This document shows positions 48,801 to 58,320 of a stretch of DNA of 64,000 nt, in pieces (the first letter of the stretch is position 1; every line of letters starts with the position of its first letter). Origin of the DNA: Cavenderia fasciculata (lineage: Eukaryota; Evosea; Eumycetozoa; Acytosteliales; Cavenderiaceae). The notes under the pieces were generated by a model. That model worked only from the letters and a program-made list of their open reading frames with translations. It was not told where the DNA came from and did no database searches. Position numbers and translations under genes: made by a program. The DNA lies in assembly GCF_000203815.1 (NCBI RefSeq), contig NW_004457729.1:2170674-2234673 (forward strand), in the 5' to 3' direction.

Positions 48801-50002
48801 CCCGAGCTAAATGACAAGTCTGACATATCACCCAAATAAGATATAGTCATAAGCGATGTCTTTTGGGCGAATGACAGTGTTGGAGGATAGAGATTATATG
48901 AAATGGGTGCAGGTGACGACTCCAATACATAGGATTGTGAGAATTGACATTGACTTTGTGTATAGGTCAATACGAGTGGTGAACCAACTGGAACATCATG
49001 ACTAACTGGTAACGACCCAAAAGCAAGTCCATTGATAGTGACAGAGTTGACAGAAGCATTGATATTGGATGTAACTTGTACGTTGATATGTGTAGTATTA
49101 CATGGTAAATTGGTTTGAACTACATCATATGATGGTGTGGTAGAGTATAATAAACCACCAACCATTTGTTCCTTTGAACCACAAGTTGATGACAATGCAT
49201 AAATTGTAAATGCCTTTCCAGTAGAACTACCAACTAGACCTGTAAACTCTACTATATTACTCGACCCTATAGTAGCAGTTGTATTAATATTATCAATTCC
49301 TAAAATGATCGATGTAAATAGATTGGCATTTAGAATAGAGATGGAACCAGATGCAGTGTTGCAAAGTGATGGTACGACACGAATAGCTGGTTGAAAGGTA
49401 CGATTGATTGGTTTGACATTGAAACGACCACCTGAACATGGAATACCACCAACTTTGGCAGAGAATGGGAATGAATGACCACCATCACCAAAAAAGTCAG
49501 CTTTGGTCACACCGGAATAGACACCTTCCAAACCTGACAAAGTTGCCTCTGTATTTTGAAAGATACATTGTGGTTGTTCAAATGTAATGGCAGGTACATT
49601 GATTTGTAGTGGTAAGGTTTGAGTACACGATCCAATCGTAGTTGTCATTTGATAGAGACCTGGTCGATCAAAGATTAAATAATAGTATGGTCCAAATGGG
49701 AACAATATCATATCGGGTGTGATAGACACTGTATCAAAAGCACCACCATTCACTAGTGCCATAGTTATAGGTGACCAACACATTGAATTATTAACTGGTA
49801 ATACAATTGGTTGTGTTGTACATTGTCCATGAACACTATTTAATAAACTAATAATACTAAATAAAAATAATAATAATATTGTTGTTATCTATAATAATCG
49901 TAATAGTTTAAATAGAAAAGAAGAAGATTAGTTATTTATAGAAATGAATATAACGACCGTTTTGTTAAAAATAGTAATTATTAACTTATTACCTACCTTC
50001 AT
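45832..50002 (-). CDS. Large putative GPI-anchored surface protein with SprB-like repeats
   Basis: 1320 residues. Exon 1 is only ATGAAG (50002-49997) before a gtaggt donor; exon 2 is 49888-47935 and exon 3 is 47834-45832. Joining exon 1 to exon 2 creates a signal peptide (MKITTILLLFLFSIISLL). The body has about ten modules of roughly 100 residues, many starting at a Cys and ending with L.PG.Y.v.....C, for example ETCRGMMDGQIKVTG and GLGAGADYTIIVSSTKC. This resembles the SprB/PKD-like beta-sandwich repeats of bacterial adhesins. The C-terminus has a Pro/Thr/Gly-rich stalk and ends in SLLSIILLLVSFIYF with no cytosolic tail, as in GPI-anchored proteins. Adhesion or coat function is inference. 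Start choice depends on the 6-base exon. Confidence 0.7.
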
Positions 50003-50829
50003 GATTGTATATACATAAATTAATAATAGAATAAGTCTAGACGAGATTGCTAGTATTGATTATGATTATAACAACAAACAAACTAGTTGGTTTGGTTTAC
50101 CATTGTGTGCAGGAGCTAGGTTGGGTTGTTGATCTTCACAAGGAGAGATTTAAAAATAGAGAGGATCTTTTTGAACAAACGAACATTTCACAGAACGATC
50201 GTGAACACCCTCTCCCAAAGTGTGCCTTGTGCGATCAAAATAGGGATCGTAAGGTTTCATCGATGATATTTTAAATAAATGTAAACCTTTGATCAATAGA
50301 TATCTATATCTACATACAAGTTTATACACAAACAACACATTTGTTTGATTGTAAATATTTAATTAAAATTACAACACACAGAGATTTTTGAAAAAAAAAA
50401 TAATAATAACTAAATCAGTAATATTTATTTATTTATTTATTTTTTTATTTATTATATATTTATTAATGGGAAGTGTTGTACATGTATATATTATTAAAAG
50501 TAAATCTCCAATCTTTTTCTGGTTGCTACTTGAAGGTATTGAGGGTTCCATCTATCTATCCTATCTAAAACTACAATCTATTGGTCTAATAAAAAGTATA
50601 TATTCATATTTCTATCTCTCCTTCTGTTTTTGAAAAAGATCAATGTTGGTGAAGCCCACTTGTGAAGCACTTGACACCTTTTTGAAGAAAAAAAACAGTG
50701 CAAAGATGTAAAAGGAATAATAAGTTTTTTTTATTCAAAGTGATATATGCCATTCTTTTATTATTATTATACAACAGGTACATGGTTGGTGGGATTGATT
50801 ATTTCATCAACAAAGGACAAGACTCGCGC
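50003..50829. other. Intergenic region
   Basis: 827 bp between the start of the large surface protein and the stop of the first unknown gene. AT-rich. A somewhat more complex stretch at 50060-50280 has overlapping ORFs on both strands but no recognisable protein or RNA fold. Promoter of the surface protein is expected near 50003-50300. Confidence 0.4.
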
Positions 50830-51315
50830 TTAACGAATTTCTTCATCGGCAACTGGAACAGAATATTCATTGAGAACAACCAATTCAGAGGCGGCTAGAG
50901 GATGAGAAGGTTGCAAAGTACGAGTTTTATGCTCCACTAGACTAAAGTGTTTATTAAAGAGTCGCTTGTCTGTTGCCAAGGTTGCTGTCAGATGCTTTGG
51001 AAGAATATTGAATCTAGTGTCTACTCGAAGATATTTTTGAACCACTTGCAAGTATTGGGTATCCGTGTCATTGACAACTACAAACACGTGCAAGTATGCT
51101 GTCTCTTTTTCCACATAAAAGTTGGCAGAGTCTCTACTATTAATGTTTTGTTTGACAGCACTTGCAAAGATGGTAGTTGAATGATCATCGTTGATTTGTA
51201 ATGGTGCTGATCCTGAATTCATAAACACAACCACTGCTTGATCTAATTTGTTTACCACTGTTATATGTTCGCGCATATCACTTTTATATGGTTCTATTGA
51301 TTTCTCTGGTTCCAT
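50830..51315 (-). CDS. Unknown protein, tandem copy 1
   Basis: I do not recognise this family. Single exon, 161 residues, no signal peptide or membrane segment. It shares with the neighbouring gene the blocks SIEPYKSDM, HITVVN.L.QAVVVFMNS, STTIF.SAV.Q, SANF, AYLHVFV.V, KYL.VDTRFN.LPKHLT and LFN..F. The alternating hydrophobic pattern suggests a compact beta-rich fold (C2-like or lectin-like), but that is only pattern reading. Similar conserved blocks with different connecting loops argue that both copies are under selection. Confidence 0.75.
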   Translation of the reverse strand: MEPEKSIEPYKSDMREHITVVNKLDQAVVVFMNSGSAPLQINDDHSTTIFASAVKQNINSRDSANFYVEKETAYLHVFVVVNDTDTQYLQVVQKYLRVDTRFNILPKHLTATLATDKRLFNKHFSLVEHKTRTLQPSHPLAASELVVLNEYSVPVADEEIR

Positions 51316-51481
51316 TTTTGTTATCTATATTTATATATATATTGTACGATAGATGATTGATCAATAATAAGTTCATCGAAAAAGCCTCAAGAGATAGCCC
51401 CATTTTTTAATTAAAAAAAAAACTAATTAAAAATTGTGAAGTTCATTGATTGAACTCTAGTTTAAGATATTTATTTTATGT

Positions 51482-51994
51482 TTAAAACACTCGAGTTTCT
51501 TCATCACCATAAGGAGTAGAGTATTCATTTAGAGTATCTAGAACAGACTCTTCTGCACTGGTTTGAGATCCATCCACTAGGAGATGAAAGTTTCTATTAA
51601 ATAGAGGTTTGTCTGTAATTCCTAGAGCTGATGTCAAATGTTTTGGAAGAACATTGAATCTAGTGTCTACTAGTAGATATTTTTTAGCTATTTGTATATA
51701 TTGGCTTGGATCTCTTCCTTCGTTTTCATTGACTTGTACCGCTACAAATACATGTATGTAGGCCTTTTCGTTGTCTAGAGGTAACTCAAAGTTTGCCGAA
51801 TTTCCTGGTTCAACTATTTGTTGAACAGCACTCTGAAAGATGGTGGTTGAAAGATCCTTGTTGATTTTTATTGGTGGTGATTCTGAATTCATAAATACAA
51901 CCACTGATTGTTCCAATGTATTTACTATAGTGATATGATCATACATATCACTTTTGTATGGTTCTATTGATCTTTCTGTTACTGCTGGTTCCAT
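51482..51994 (-). CDS. Unknown protein, tandem copy 2
   Basis: Paralogue of the preceding entry, single exon, 170 residues, same strand, 166 bp upstream of it. The start MEPAVTERSIEPYKSDM lines up with MEPEKSIEPYKSDM of copy 1, which supports both start codons. It has a nine-residue longer loop (NENEGRDPSQY region) and a different acidic C-terminus ending EETRVF. Function unknown. Confidence 0.75.
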   Translation of the reverse strand: MEPAVTERSIEPYKSDMYDHITIVNTLEQSVVVFMNSESPPIKINKDLSTTIFQSAVQQIVEPGNSANFELPLDNEKAYIHVFVAVQVNENEGRDPSQYIQIAKKYLLVDTRFNVLPKHLTSALGITDKPLFNRNFHLLVDGSQTSAEESVLDTLNEYSTPYGDEETRVF

Positions 51995-52196
51995 GATAGT
52001 TTGATTATCTTTTTTATATCTTTTTTTTGAAATAAATAAATAATATATAAGTTATAAGTAATAAGTCCAGAGTGATTCAAGAAATATCTCAATTTGAATC
52101 TCAGAGTGTCAATTACATTTAAATAAAAAAATATTAATCTAAAATATCAATTTAAAAAAATCCCTGTCTAGGTTGCAGTAGAATGAAGATATTTAT

Positions 52197-54398
52197 TTAT
52201 TTATTGCTAATTAGATAATTTTGCAAGACTCTATTTAAAAGTGAATAATCATATTGATCTTTGTTGTGTGATAAAAGTAGGACATATAATGGATAAACTT
52301 GAGTCCAATAATGGTCATGTGTAATGGTTACATGATAGTGTGATCGATTGAATACTATGTTTTCGAAATACTCTCGACTTGTGATACATGGACCTTGAAG
52401 ATATGGTATCATTAATTGTAAATTATTTGAATATCTTGAAAGTAATAATAATCTATTTGATTTTGATACGTTGTTGTTGTTGTTGTTTGGAAGAGGATAG
52501 GTAAAATTACTAAACCTTGGTAGAACAAGTGGTTTTGGTAAAATTGGGATAGAAAGTTGTTTTTCTATATCTGTAGTCTCTGGAAATACAATTGTAAAGA
52601 GGAATTGAATAATATTTAAAGATTTGTTGGAAACGATTGCTACTCTAATTGATTTTGGTGTAAATAGTCTTGGATTGTCCAATTTGTAAATATATTTAAC
52701 CAAATCTAAATTATCTTGTCGACATGCCCAATCACCAATAGGTTCTAAACAATCCTTTTTAAAATATTCCTTGTTCATTTCTATTAGTTCCATAGCACCT
52801 TTAAATATTGACCATGGTCTATCTCTAATACGTTTATCAAAATCTTTTTCTGGCATACTATAGGAATCTATAGATTCTTTAAACTTGCTCTCAACTGCCT
52901 CCAACAGTAATGTACGGTCCATATCGATGATTGCCTGATGTAGGGCTGGAAACACTTTAAAGAGGTCTTGGTCACCATCCCAATACCGTAAAGCCTTCAT
53001 GATGTGTCGAGTGGTAATAATCCCGTCCGCATGTGCTTGTTCAAGACACTCGTAATAACCTAGTGGTGTCGAGCTCTCCTCCTTTTTAATGGTATGGGTC
53101 CATAGAAAAGTGGCAGCCATTTGACACTGCTTGCTGTCACGATCATTGTTATCTTTTTTACACAAATATTTTTGTGTGAACCGCATTAATTCTTTGTCAC
53201 CGTGGTAATTGGTTGTACTGTGAATAGACATTTTTTCAAATGGTTCAACCTTTAGCACTGTCACTAGATGTACAAGTGTCTCTAGTATGTCATTAGATTC
53301 CAATGCTCGATTGGGATCAAATGTTTCTTCTGCCATTTTATGTTGAAGTAACCTTTCTATGGCATCTACCCTTTTCTCTGCAATATAAGGGTCAAGATTA
53401 ACATTACTGATAGATACCAAACACCTTGTATCATTAATAATAAAATCCAATACCTTGTCCGAAAGTGTCACATCATCACCCATCTCTACCTTTATCTTTA
53501 TCTTTTCAGTCATTTGACTGTTGCCGTCAGTATCAAATGACAATTGATCACTTAATACATAATTAATCATATCAATATTATTTGATAAGATTGCAGAGAT
53601 TAAAGTGACATGGAGAGTGTCATGTTGTTTTGGTAGGAACCATCCTGCTTGGAGCACCAACTCTACCAATTCAATGTTGCCAGTTTTGACAGCACGTTGA
53701 AATGCTCTGTCAGAGACTGCAGTCGATCTAATCTTGTATCCATAGCCAATCTCGATTGGTTCCAATGTACACTTGCCGAGCAGATACTTTATAATCTCTC
53801 TATGACTCGGACCATTTGAAATGGCCTCTGAAATAGGACTACCAACATAATCTTTGTACTTTGTCTCTATAGATAGCTCGTCGAAAATGTATTCTACAAT
53901 ATCCAACCGATTGTTGTTTATTGCTTCGAATAGTACCAATATGTCAATCTCTCTATTTGGTACTATATAATCTTGATTGGCCAGATACTTGAAAATGTCC
54001 AACCCTACATGACTAGCAGTTGCAAGATTAATCGTATCAGTCGTCACTGTACAGTATTCATCATCCTCTAGATCACATTGATGCATTTGAATAATAGCAT
54101 CTAGATTGTTGGCATTGATGGCAGCTTCAATTGGCAATACCGTAAAGCTACCATTACCACTGTCGTTGTTGTTATATAACATGTTGTTATATACCCGATC
54201 GGTAATATCTTTATGGATACGATAAAAGTGTTTGATTGAGTATCTAATAATATCACTATCAACATGATCGTCCTTTAGTTGAAGATGTAATGGTCTTGAA
54301 ACTAATTCAAACCAATGTGTTGATCCCAAGTATTGATTTCTATAATCAATAATTAATCTAAATAAATATCTATTACTAAATACTAATTGAATAGTCAT
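52197..54398 (-). CDS. Ankyrin-repeat-like protein of a dictyostelid family
   Basis: Single-exon gene of 733 residues. It starts MTIQLVFSNRYLFRLI and has degenerate ankyrin-type helix pairs: AAINANNLDAIIQMH, AINNNRLDIVEYIFDE, AVKTGNIELVELVLQAGW, ACRQDNLDLVKYIYKL, AIVSNKSLNIIQFLF. Spacing is wider and more irregular than canonical 33-residue ankyrin repeats. Large numbers of such intronless proteins occur in dictyostelid genomes, with no known function for most. No kinase, F-box or membrane part was seen. Confidence 0.7.
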   Translation of the reverse strand: MTIQLVFSNRYLFRLIIDYRNQYLGSTHWFELVSRPLHLQLKDDHVDSDIIRYSIKHFYRIHKDITDRVYNNMLYNNNDSGNGSFTVLPIEAAINANNLDAIIQMHQCDLEDDEYCTVTTDTINLATASHVGLDIFKYLANQDYIVPNREIDILVLFEAINNNRLDIVEYIFDELSIETKYKDYVGSPISEAISNGPSHREIIKYLLGKCTLEPIEIGYGYKIRSTAVSDRAFQRAVKTGNIELVELVLQAGWFLPKQHDTLHVTLISAILSNNIDMINYVLSDQLSFDTDGNSQMTEKIKIKVEMGDDVTLSDKVLDFIINDTRCLVSISNVNLDPYIAEKRVDAIERLLQHKMAEETFDPNRALESNDILETLVHLVTVLKVEPFEKMSIHSTTNYHGDKELMRFTQKYLCKKDNNDRDSKQCQMAATFLWTHTIKKEESSTPLGYYECLEQAHADGIITTRHIMKALRYWDGDQDLFKVFPALHQAIIDMDRTLLLEAVESKFKESIDSYSMPEKDFDKRIRDRPWSIFKGAMELIEMNKEYFKKDCLEPIGDWACRQDNLDLVKYIYKLDNPRLFTPKSIRVAIVSNKSLNIIQFLFTIVFPETTDIEKQLSIPILPKPLVLPRFSNFTYPLPNNNNNNVSKSNRLLLLSRYSNNLQLMIPYLQGPCITSREYFENIVFNRSHYHVTITHDHYWTQVYPLYVLLLSHNKDQYDYSLLNRVLQNYLISNK

Positions 54399-54566
54399 AA
54401 TTTAGCTAACTAACTATAAGTGGTACTATTATTATTATTATTATTATTATTCTCTAAAATAAAATAAAAAAGTAAAATGAAACAAGTTTCATCATCTCTC
54501 TTTGTTTTGTTATATTATATCGTATTATTTGTTTTTGCTTTCTATTAGTGTTATATTATATATTGT

Positions 54567-54927
54567 TTATTGATCGATTACATTATTATTTGTATTTAAA
54601 TTAGATAGAGATGGATCTTGTTTTAAATACAAAAATGGTCCTCTTGATGCTTTGTAGCTTCCTCTAATTGTAAATTTTCTCTTTATAAGTCCTTGTGCAA
54701 TCAATTCTCTGATTCCTTCTCCTATTATTATTATTATTACAAGTATAGTATTAATGAATGAAATGAATTAATATCAACATAGTCTATCTCTAATCTATCT
54801 CTCTAATCAATCTCTATGTACTTGTTTTAGTCTTTTGAATGGTTTCCATTTTAGATGGGTCTAACCAAACTTTACGAGACCCAACCTTGAGTAATTGCAT
54901 TGCTATTTCTTTTGGTGAAAAAGGCAT
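54567..54927 (-). CDS. Short ribosomal protein eL19-like protein
   Basis: Exon 1 (54927-54822) and exon 2 (54721-54567) join in phase 1 to 86 residues. The joined sequence has the eL19 N-terminal pattern: AMQLLKVGSRKVWLDPSK, then KTREGIRELIAQGLIKRKF. In eL19 this globular part is followed by a basic middle segment and a long C-terminal helix (about 185 residues in all). Here the protein instead ends GPFLYLKQDPSLSN plus a short tail. The exon junction falls inside the conserved helix, supporting the splice. It may be a mitochondrial or extra-ribosomal relative, or a shortened duplicate. The small size makes it easy to miss. Confidence 0.65.
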
Positions 54928-55419
54928 TGTATATTATATTTATATATATAAAGGTATGTATTATCTAACTTGTACACATGCAAAGTGTAAATTAATGATC
55001 ACGCCTCAAAACGATGAAATTTTTTTATTTTTTTTTTCCAAAGAGACGACAATAAGGTTCTCCTCATACAAATTAATTAATAGAAATATTATTATCTATA
55101 GAAATTAGTATAACCTGACAAGTATTTAGTTAGAGTATTAGAAATTTAATTATCAAGTACTTCCGCGGACAACTATCACATGATACAAGTTTTATCCTTT
55201 ATTATTACAAGCTAAACCAAACCACCCATCTATTCTATTCCAACCTATAGTAGATAGATAGAAGAGAATCTCTATTCTTTAATATCTCTTTTTTGTTGAA
55301 TCAGATGATTGTATTCTCTCTTCTCTTCTTTTTTCTTTCTATGGCCAATAATGACGAAGATTATTTTATTATTTTAATTGGGCCGAGATATCAGGAACAT
55401 ATCTTTGATATCGGGCTCC

Positions 55420-55610
55420 CATGCAATTGAGAAGATGCTAATGATCTTGATTCATGAACATCAACAGTATCTGGTATAAGTTTAAACACCTCATCAATTG
55501 CTGCTCGATCAGTATGAAAGATACTTTAACGTTTCTTGATGGTTTCCAATTTTTCTGTTGAAGTATCAGTTCTTCCGTGTATGACATCACACCTTGACCT
55601 AAAGAGTCCT
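55420..55610 (-). pseudogene. Possible degraded coding remnant, unidentified
   Basis: The minus strand contains two stretches with protein-like composition in the same region, GLFRSRCDVIHGRTDTSTEK and DEVFKLIPDTVDVHESRS, not forming one open frame. No family was recognised, and chance remains a real possibility in this less AT-rich patch. Confidence 0.25.
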
Positions 55611-55830
55611 ACCCAACAATATCGATACGCCTTTAATTTTTATTTGGTTGTGGGGGATATCATAATATCATCGTCATAGGACTCGACGACTCGAAATTTT
55701 TGCCTTGACAATTAGACATAAACCTCCAACAACTTTTCACCTCTTGAGAATCTTCCTTCAAAAGAAAATTCTTTTTTTTTTCTTTTATTCCAAGGTCGGA
55801 CGAGTTTCGTTTGTGTTGGACACCGACTCC

Positions 55831-55837
55831 TATAAAA
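55831..55837 (+). promoter_or_regulatory. TATA box of the cysteine protease gene
   Basis: TATAAAA at 55831-55837, about 120 bp before the ATG, preceded by a GC-containing block (ggtcggacgag, gttggacaccgactcc) and followed by an A/T-rich leader. Position and context fit a dictyostelid core promoter. Confidence 0.5.
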
Positions 55838-55952
55838 ACTCTCCCTTAGCAACTAGTTGTATATCAAAACAATCATCTTCTTCTTTTTATCTCTACAACA
55901 TACTCTACACTACCATCTCCATCTTTATCTTTAAATATCTATCTATTTTAAA

Positions 55953-57029
55953 ATGAGATTCGCAGTTATTTTCTTAATCGTTTTAATGTTGGCCTTTGCT
56001 TCAGCCTCTTCCTATTCGGAGCAACAATACAGAGACTCTTTCACCAACTGGATGCAAAAGCACAGCCGTTCATATGCCAGTCACGAATTCAACACTCGTT
56101 ACTCGGTCTACAAGAAGAACATGGACTATGTTAACGAATGGAACTCCAAGGGATCTGAAACCGTCCTCGGTCTCAACTCACTCGCCGATATGACCAACCA
56201 AGAGTACCAAGCCATCTACCTCGGTACCAAGACTGACGCCACTGCCCGTCTTGCCGCCGCCTCTGCCTCTGCCTCTTTCGGCAAGGTCCAAGGTGCTCTC
56301 CCAGCCTCAATCGATTGGGTTGCCCAAGGTGCCGTCACCCAAGTCAAGAACCAAGGTCAATGTGGTTCATGTTGGTCATTCTCGGCCACTGGTTCCACCG
56401 AAGGAGCTCACCAAATCTCCACCTCTAACCTTGTCGCCCTCTCTGAACAAAACCTCATTGATTGTTCATCAAGCTACGGTAATGATGGGTGCAACGGTGG
56501 TCTTATGGACAACGCCTTCAAGTACATCATTGCCAACGGTGGTATCGACACTGAAGCCTCATACCCATACGTAGCCAAGGTACAAAAGTGCAAGTACAAC
56601 CCAGCCAACTCTGGTGCCACCCTCTCTTCATACGTTGACGTTACCTCTGGTTCAGAGTCTGCTCTCCAATCCCAAACCGTCAAGGGTCCAGTCTCTGTCG
56701 CCATTGATGCCTCTCACCAATCCTTCCAACTCTACGACTCTGGTGTCTACTATGAACCAGCCTGTTCATCCACCAACCTCGATCACGGTGTCCTCGTCGT
56801 CGGTTACGGTACCGCCTCTGCCAACGGTTCATCCGATTCTGACTCTTCTGCTGCTTCCCAATCATCTTCCTCTGAATCATCTGACGACCAAGCTACTCAA
56901 GGTGCTCAATTCTGGAAGGTCAAGAACTCCTGGGGTCCAGAATGGGGTTTGTCTGGTTATATCCAAATGGCTCGTAATCGTGACAACAATTGCGGCATTG
57001 CTACCACTGCTTCCCAACCAATTGTCTAA
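55953..57029 (+). CDS. Cathepsin L-like cysteine protease with Ser-rich loop
   Basis: Lysosomal papain-family (C1A) protease, single exon, 358 residues. Signal peptide 1-18, I29 inhibitory propeptide about 25-85 ([27 protein letters not shown]), an Ala-rich linker, mature enzyme from about LPASIDW. Catalytic residues are visible: Cys140 (GQCGSCWSF), His278 ([11 protein letters not shown]) and Asn325 (KNSWG); [11 protein letters not shown] is typical of the cathepsin L group. A Ser/Asp/Glu-rich insert (about 291-316) sits between the catalytic His and Asn. Dictyostelium CP4/CP5 have a comparable Ser-rich region that receives GlcNAc-1-phosphate. Codon choice is strongly C-ending, suggesting high expression. 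A partial decayed copy follows downstream. Confidence 0.95.
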   Translation: MRFAVIFLIVLMLAFASASSYSEQQYRDSFTNWMQKHSRSYASHEFNTRYSVYKKNMDYVNEWNSKGSETVLGLNSLADMTNQEYQAIYLGTKTDATARLAAASASASFGKVQGALPASIDWVAQGAVTQVKNQGQCGSCWSFSATGSTEGAHQISTSNLVALSEQNLIDCSSSYGNDGCNGGLMDNAFKYIIANGGIDTEASYPYVAKVQKCKYNPANSGATLSSYVDVTSGSESALQSQTVKGPVSVAIDASHQSFQLYDSGVYYEPACSSTNLDHGVLVVGYGTASANGSSDSDSSAASQSSSSESSDDQATQGAQFWKVKNSWGPEWGLSGYIQMARNRDNNCGIATTASQPIV

Positions 57030-57235
57030 ATAGATAATTATCAAATCAAACCTTGTCATAATAAATTAAATTGTATACTTATATTAATCATTCAAACTAC
57101 ATTTGCATTTCAATTGTCAAGTTGAATCGATCATTCAAAACCACATTTTTTTCAAGGAAACCAACTAGGATTTGATGGTTCGTATTTCTCATAAAATCAA
57201 TACAATATATATTGTATTCCTATATTACCATTCCA

Positions 57236-57440
57236 ACCCTCTATCTCTGAACAAAACCTCATTATTGATTGTTCATCAAGCTACTGTAATGATGGGTGTA
57301 GATGGTCTTCTTACCCTTTCTTTCTTTTTAGGTTATATCCAAATGGCTCGTAATCGTGACAATACCACTGCTTCCCAACCGATTGTCTAAACAGATAATT
57401 CAAACCAAATCTTGTCATAATAAATTAAATTAAATTGAAT
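57236..57440 (+). pseudogene. Fragmentary copy of the cysteine protease 3' end
   Basis: Two collinear pieces match the upstream gene. About 57238-57302 resembles 56440-56495 (ctctctgaacaaaacctcatt, gttcatcaagctac). About 57330-57430 resembles 56957-57075, starting ggttatatccaaatggctcg and running through the stop codon into the 3' UTR (cttgtcataataaattaaatt). The middle of the gene is missing and short gaps and frame-breaking changes separate the pieces, including loss of the CGIA stretch near the end. It is a dead partial duplicate of the neighbouring host gene, recent enough to align over the UTR. Confidence 0.9.
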
Positions 57441-58320
57441 ACATAAATAATCCCATTTTTTATTTGTTCTTGAATGTGAGTACTGGTTCTAAATCAAATA
57501 AATAAATATAAACCACAGTTCAAATATTCATCTGTTGATGGAACTGTATGCTGCATCTGACTCCAACTTGGATAGTATATATTTTAATTTAATTTCAATA
57601 GTTAATTAATAGTTAACTATTTATTTACCATTTTATGTATTAATAGTTACAATTGAACCTCATCGGGTTGGCCCAATAGAAAAGAAGGAACATCCTAATT
57701 AGGTTTTTAGAATGTACCTAAAAGGGGGAGGTAAAAACTCGAAATACTATTAATATAAAATTAATAAATATTATATTTCAAGCTCAAGCTTTGAAAAAAA
57801 TATCATCATTACATTTATCGATTCAAGTGATCTCACCACCCCCCAACCATCCATCCATCTCCCCTCCTCCCCCTCTCCCCCCTAAACACAACACACCTTT
57901 ACATCAACCACACTGCGCAGAATAGGAGTGATAGAGAAGAGCAAACAAGCAAGAAGAAGAACAACTCCAACCAAAAGATAAAAGACATAGTTTGTTGAGT
58001 TGTTCAACAATCCCCCAATTCCCCTTTTATTTAAACTTCAACCCAAAGAACAACTCTTTCTCTTTTCCAGGTCTACTACTATATTACATTATATATACAC
58101 ACACACATTTAGACACATAGATGTAGGCAATATATATATATTATAGTTTTTGTTTATATATATATTCCTATCCTATTTATCAATCTATCTATTCATCTAT
58201 TTGTTTGTTAATTCAACCACCTATATACCTATTTACAACCCTTTGTACATAAACTACTCAACCAGCCCCCTACTACTACATATATACAATTCCTTTGATT
58301 TTGTTTGTTTGTTTGTTTGA
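57441..58320. other. Intergenic region upstream of the WD40 gene
   Basis: 880 bp without a gene: AT-rich to 57820, then a C-rich patch (accaccccccaaccatccatcc, ctcccctcctccccctctcccccc) near 57833-57890, then a long CT/TA-rich leader. The C-rich block is unusual for this AT-rich DNA and may be a promoter element. Confidence 0.45.

Larger units (their letters stand above)
54928..55952. other. Intergenic region upstream of the cysteine protease
   Basis: About 1 kb. The first 450 bp are AT-rich. Between about 55380 and 55700 base composition changes and the minus strand shows coding-like stretches (separate entry). The last 150 bp hold the protease promoter. No other gene found. Confidence 0.45.

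Noticed and set aside
50047-50338. Overlapping 60-75 codon ORFs on both strands
   Set aside because: No family, no splice continuity, upstream of the surface gene; chance openness is likely.
54839-55108. Plus-strand ORF opposite the eL19-like gene
   Set aside because: It is the antisense shadow of the better-supported spliced minus-strand gene.
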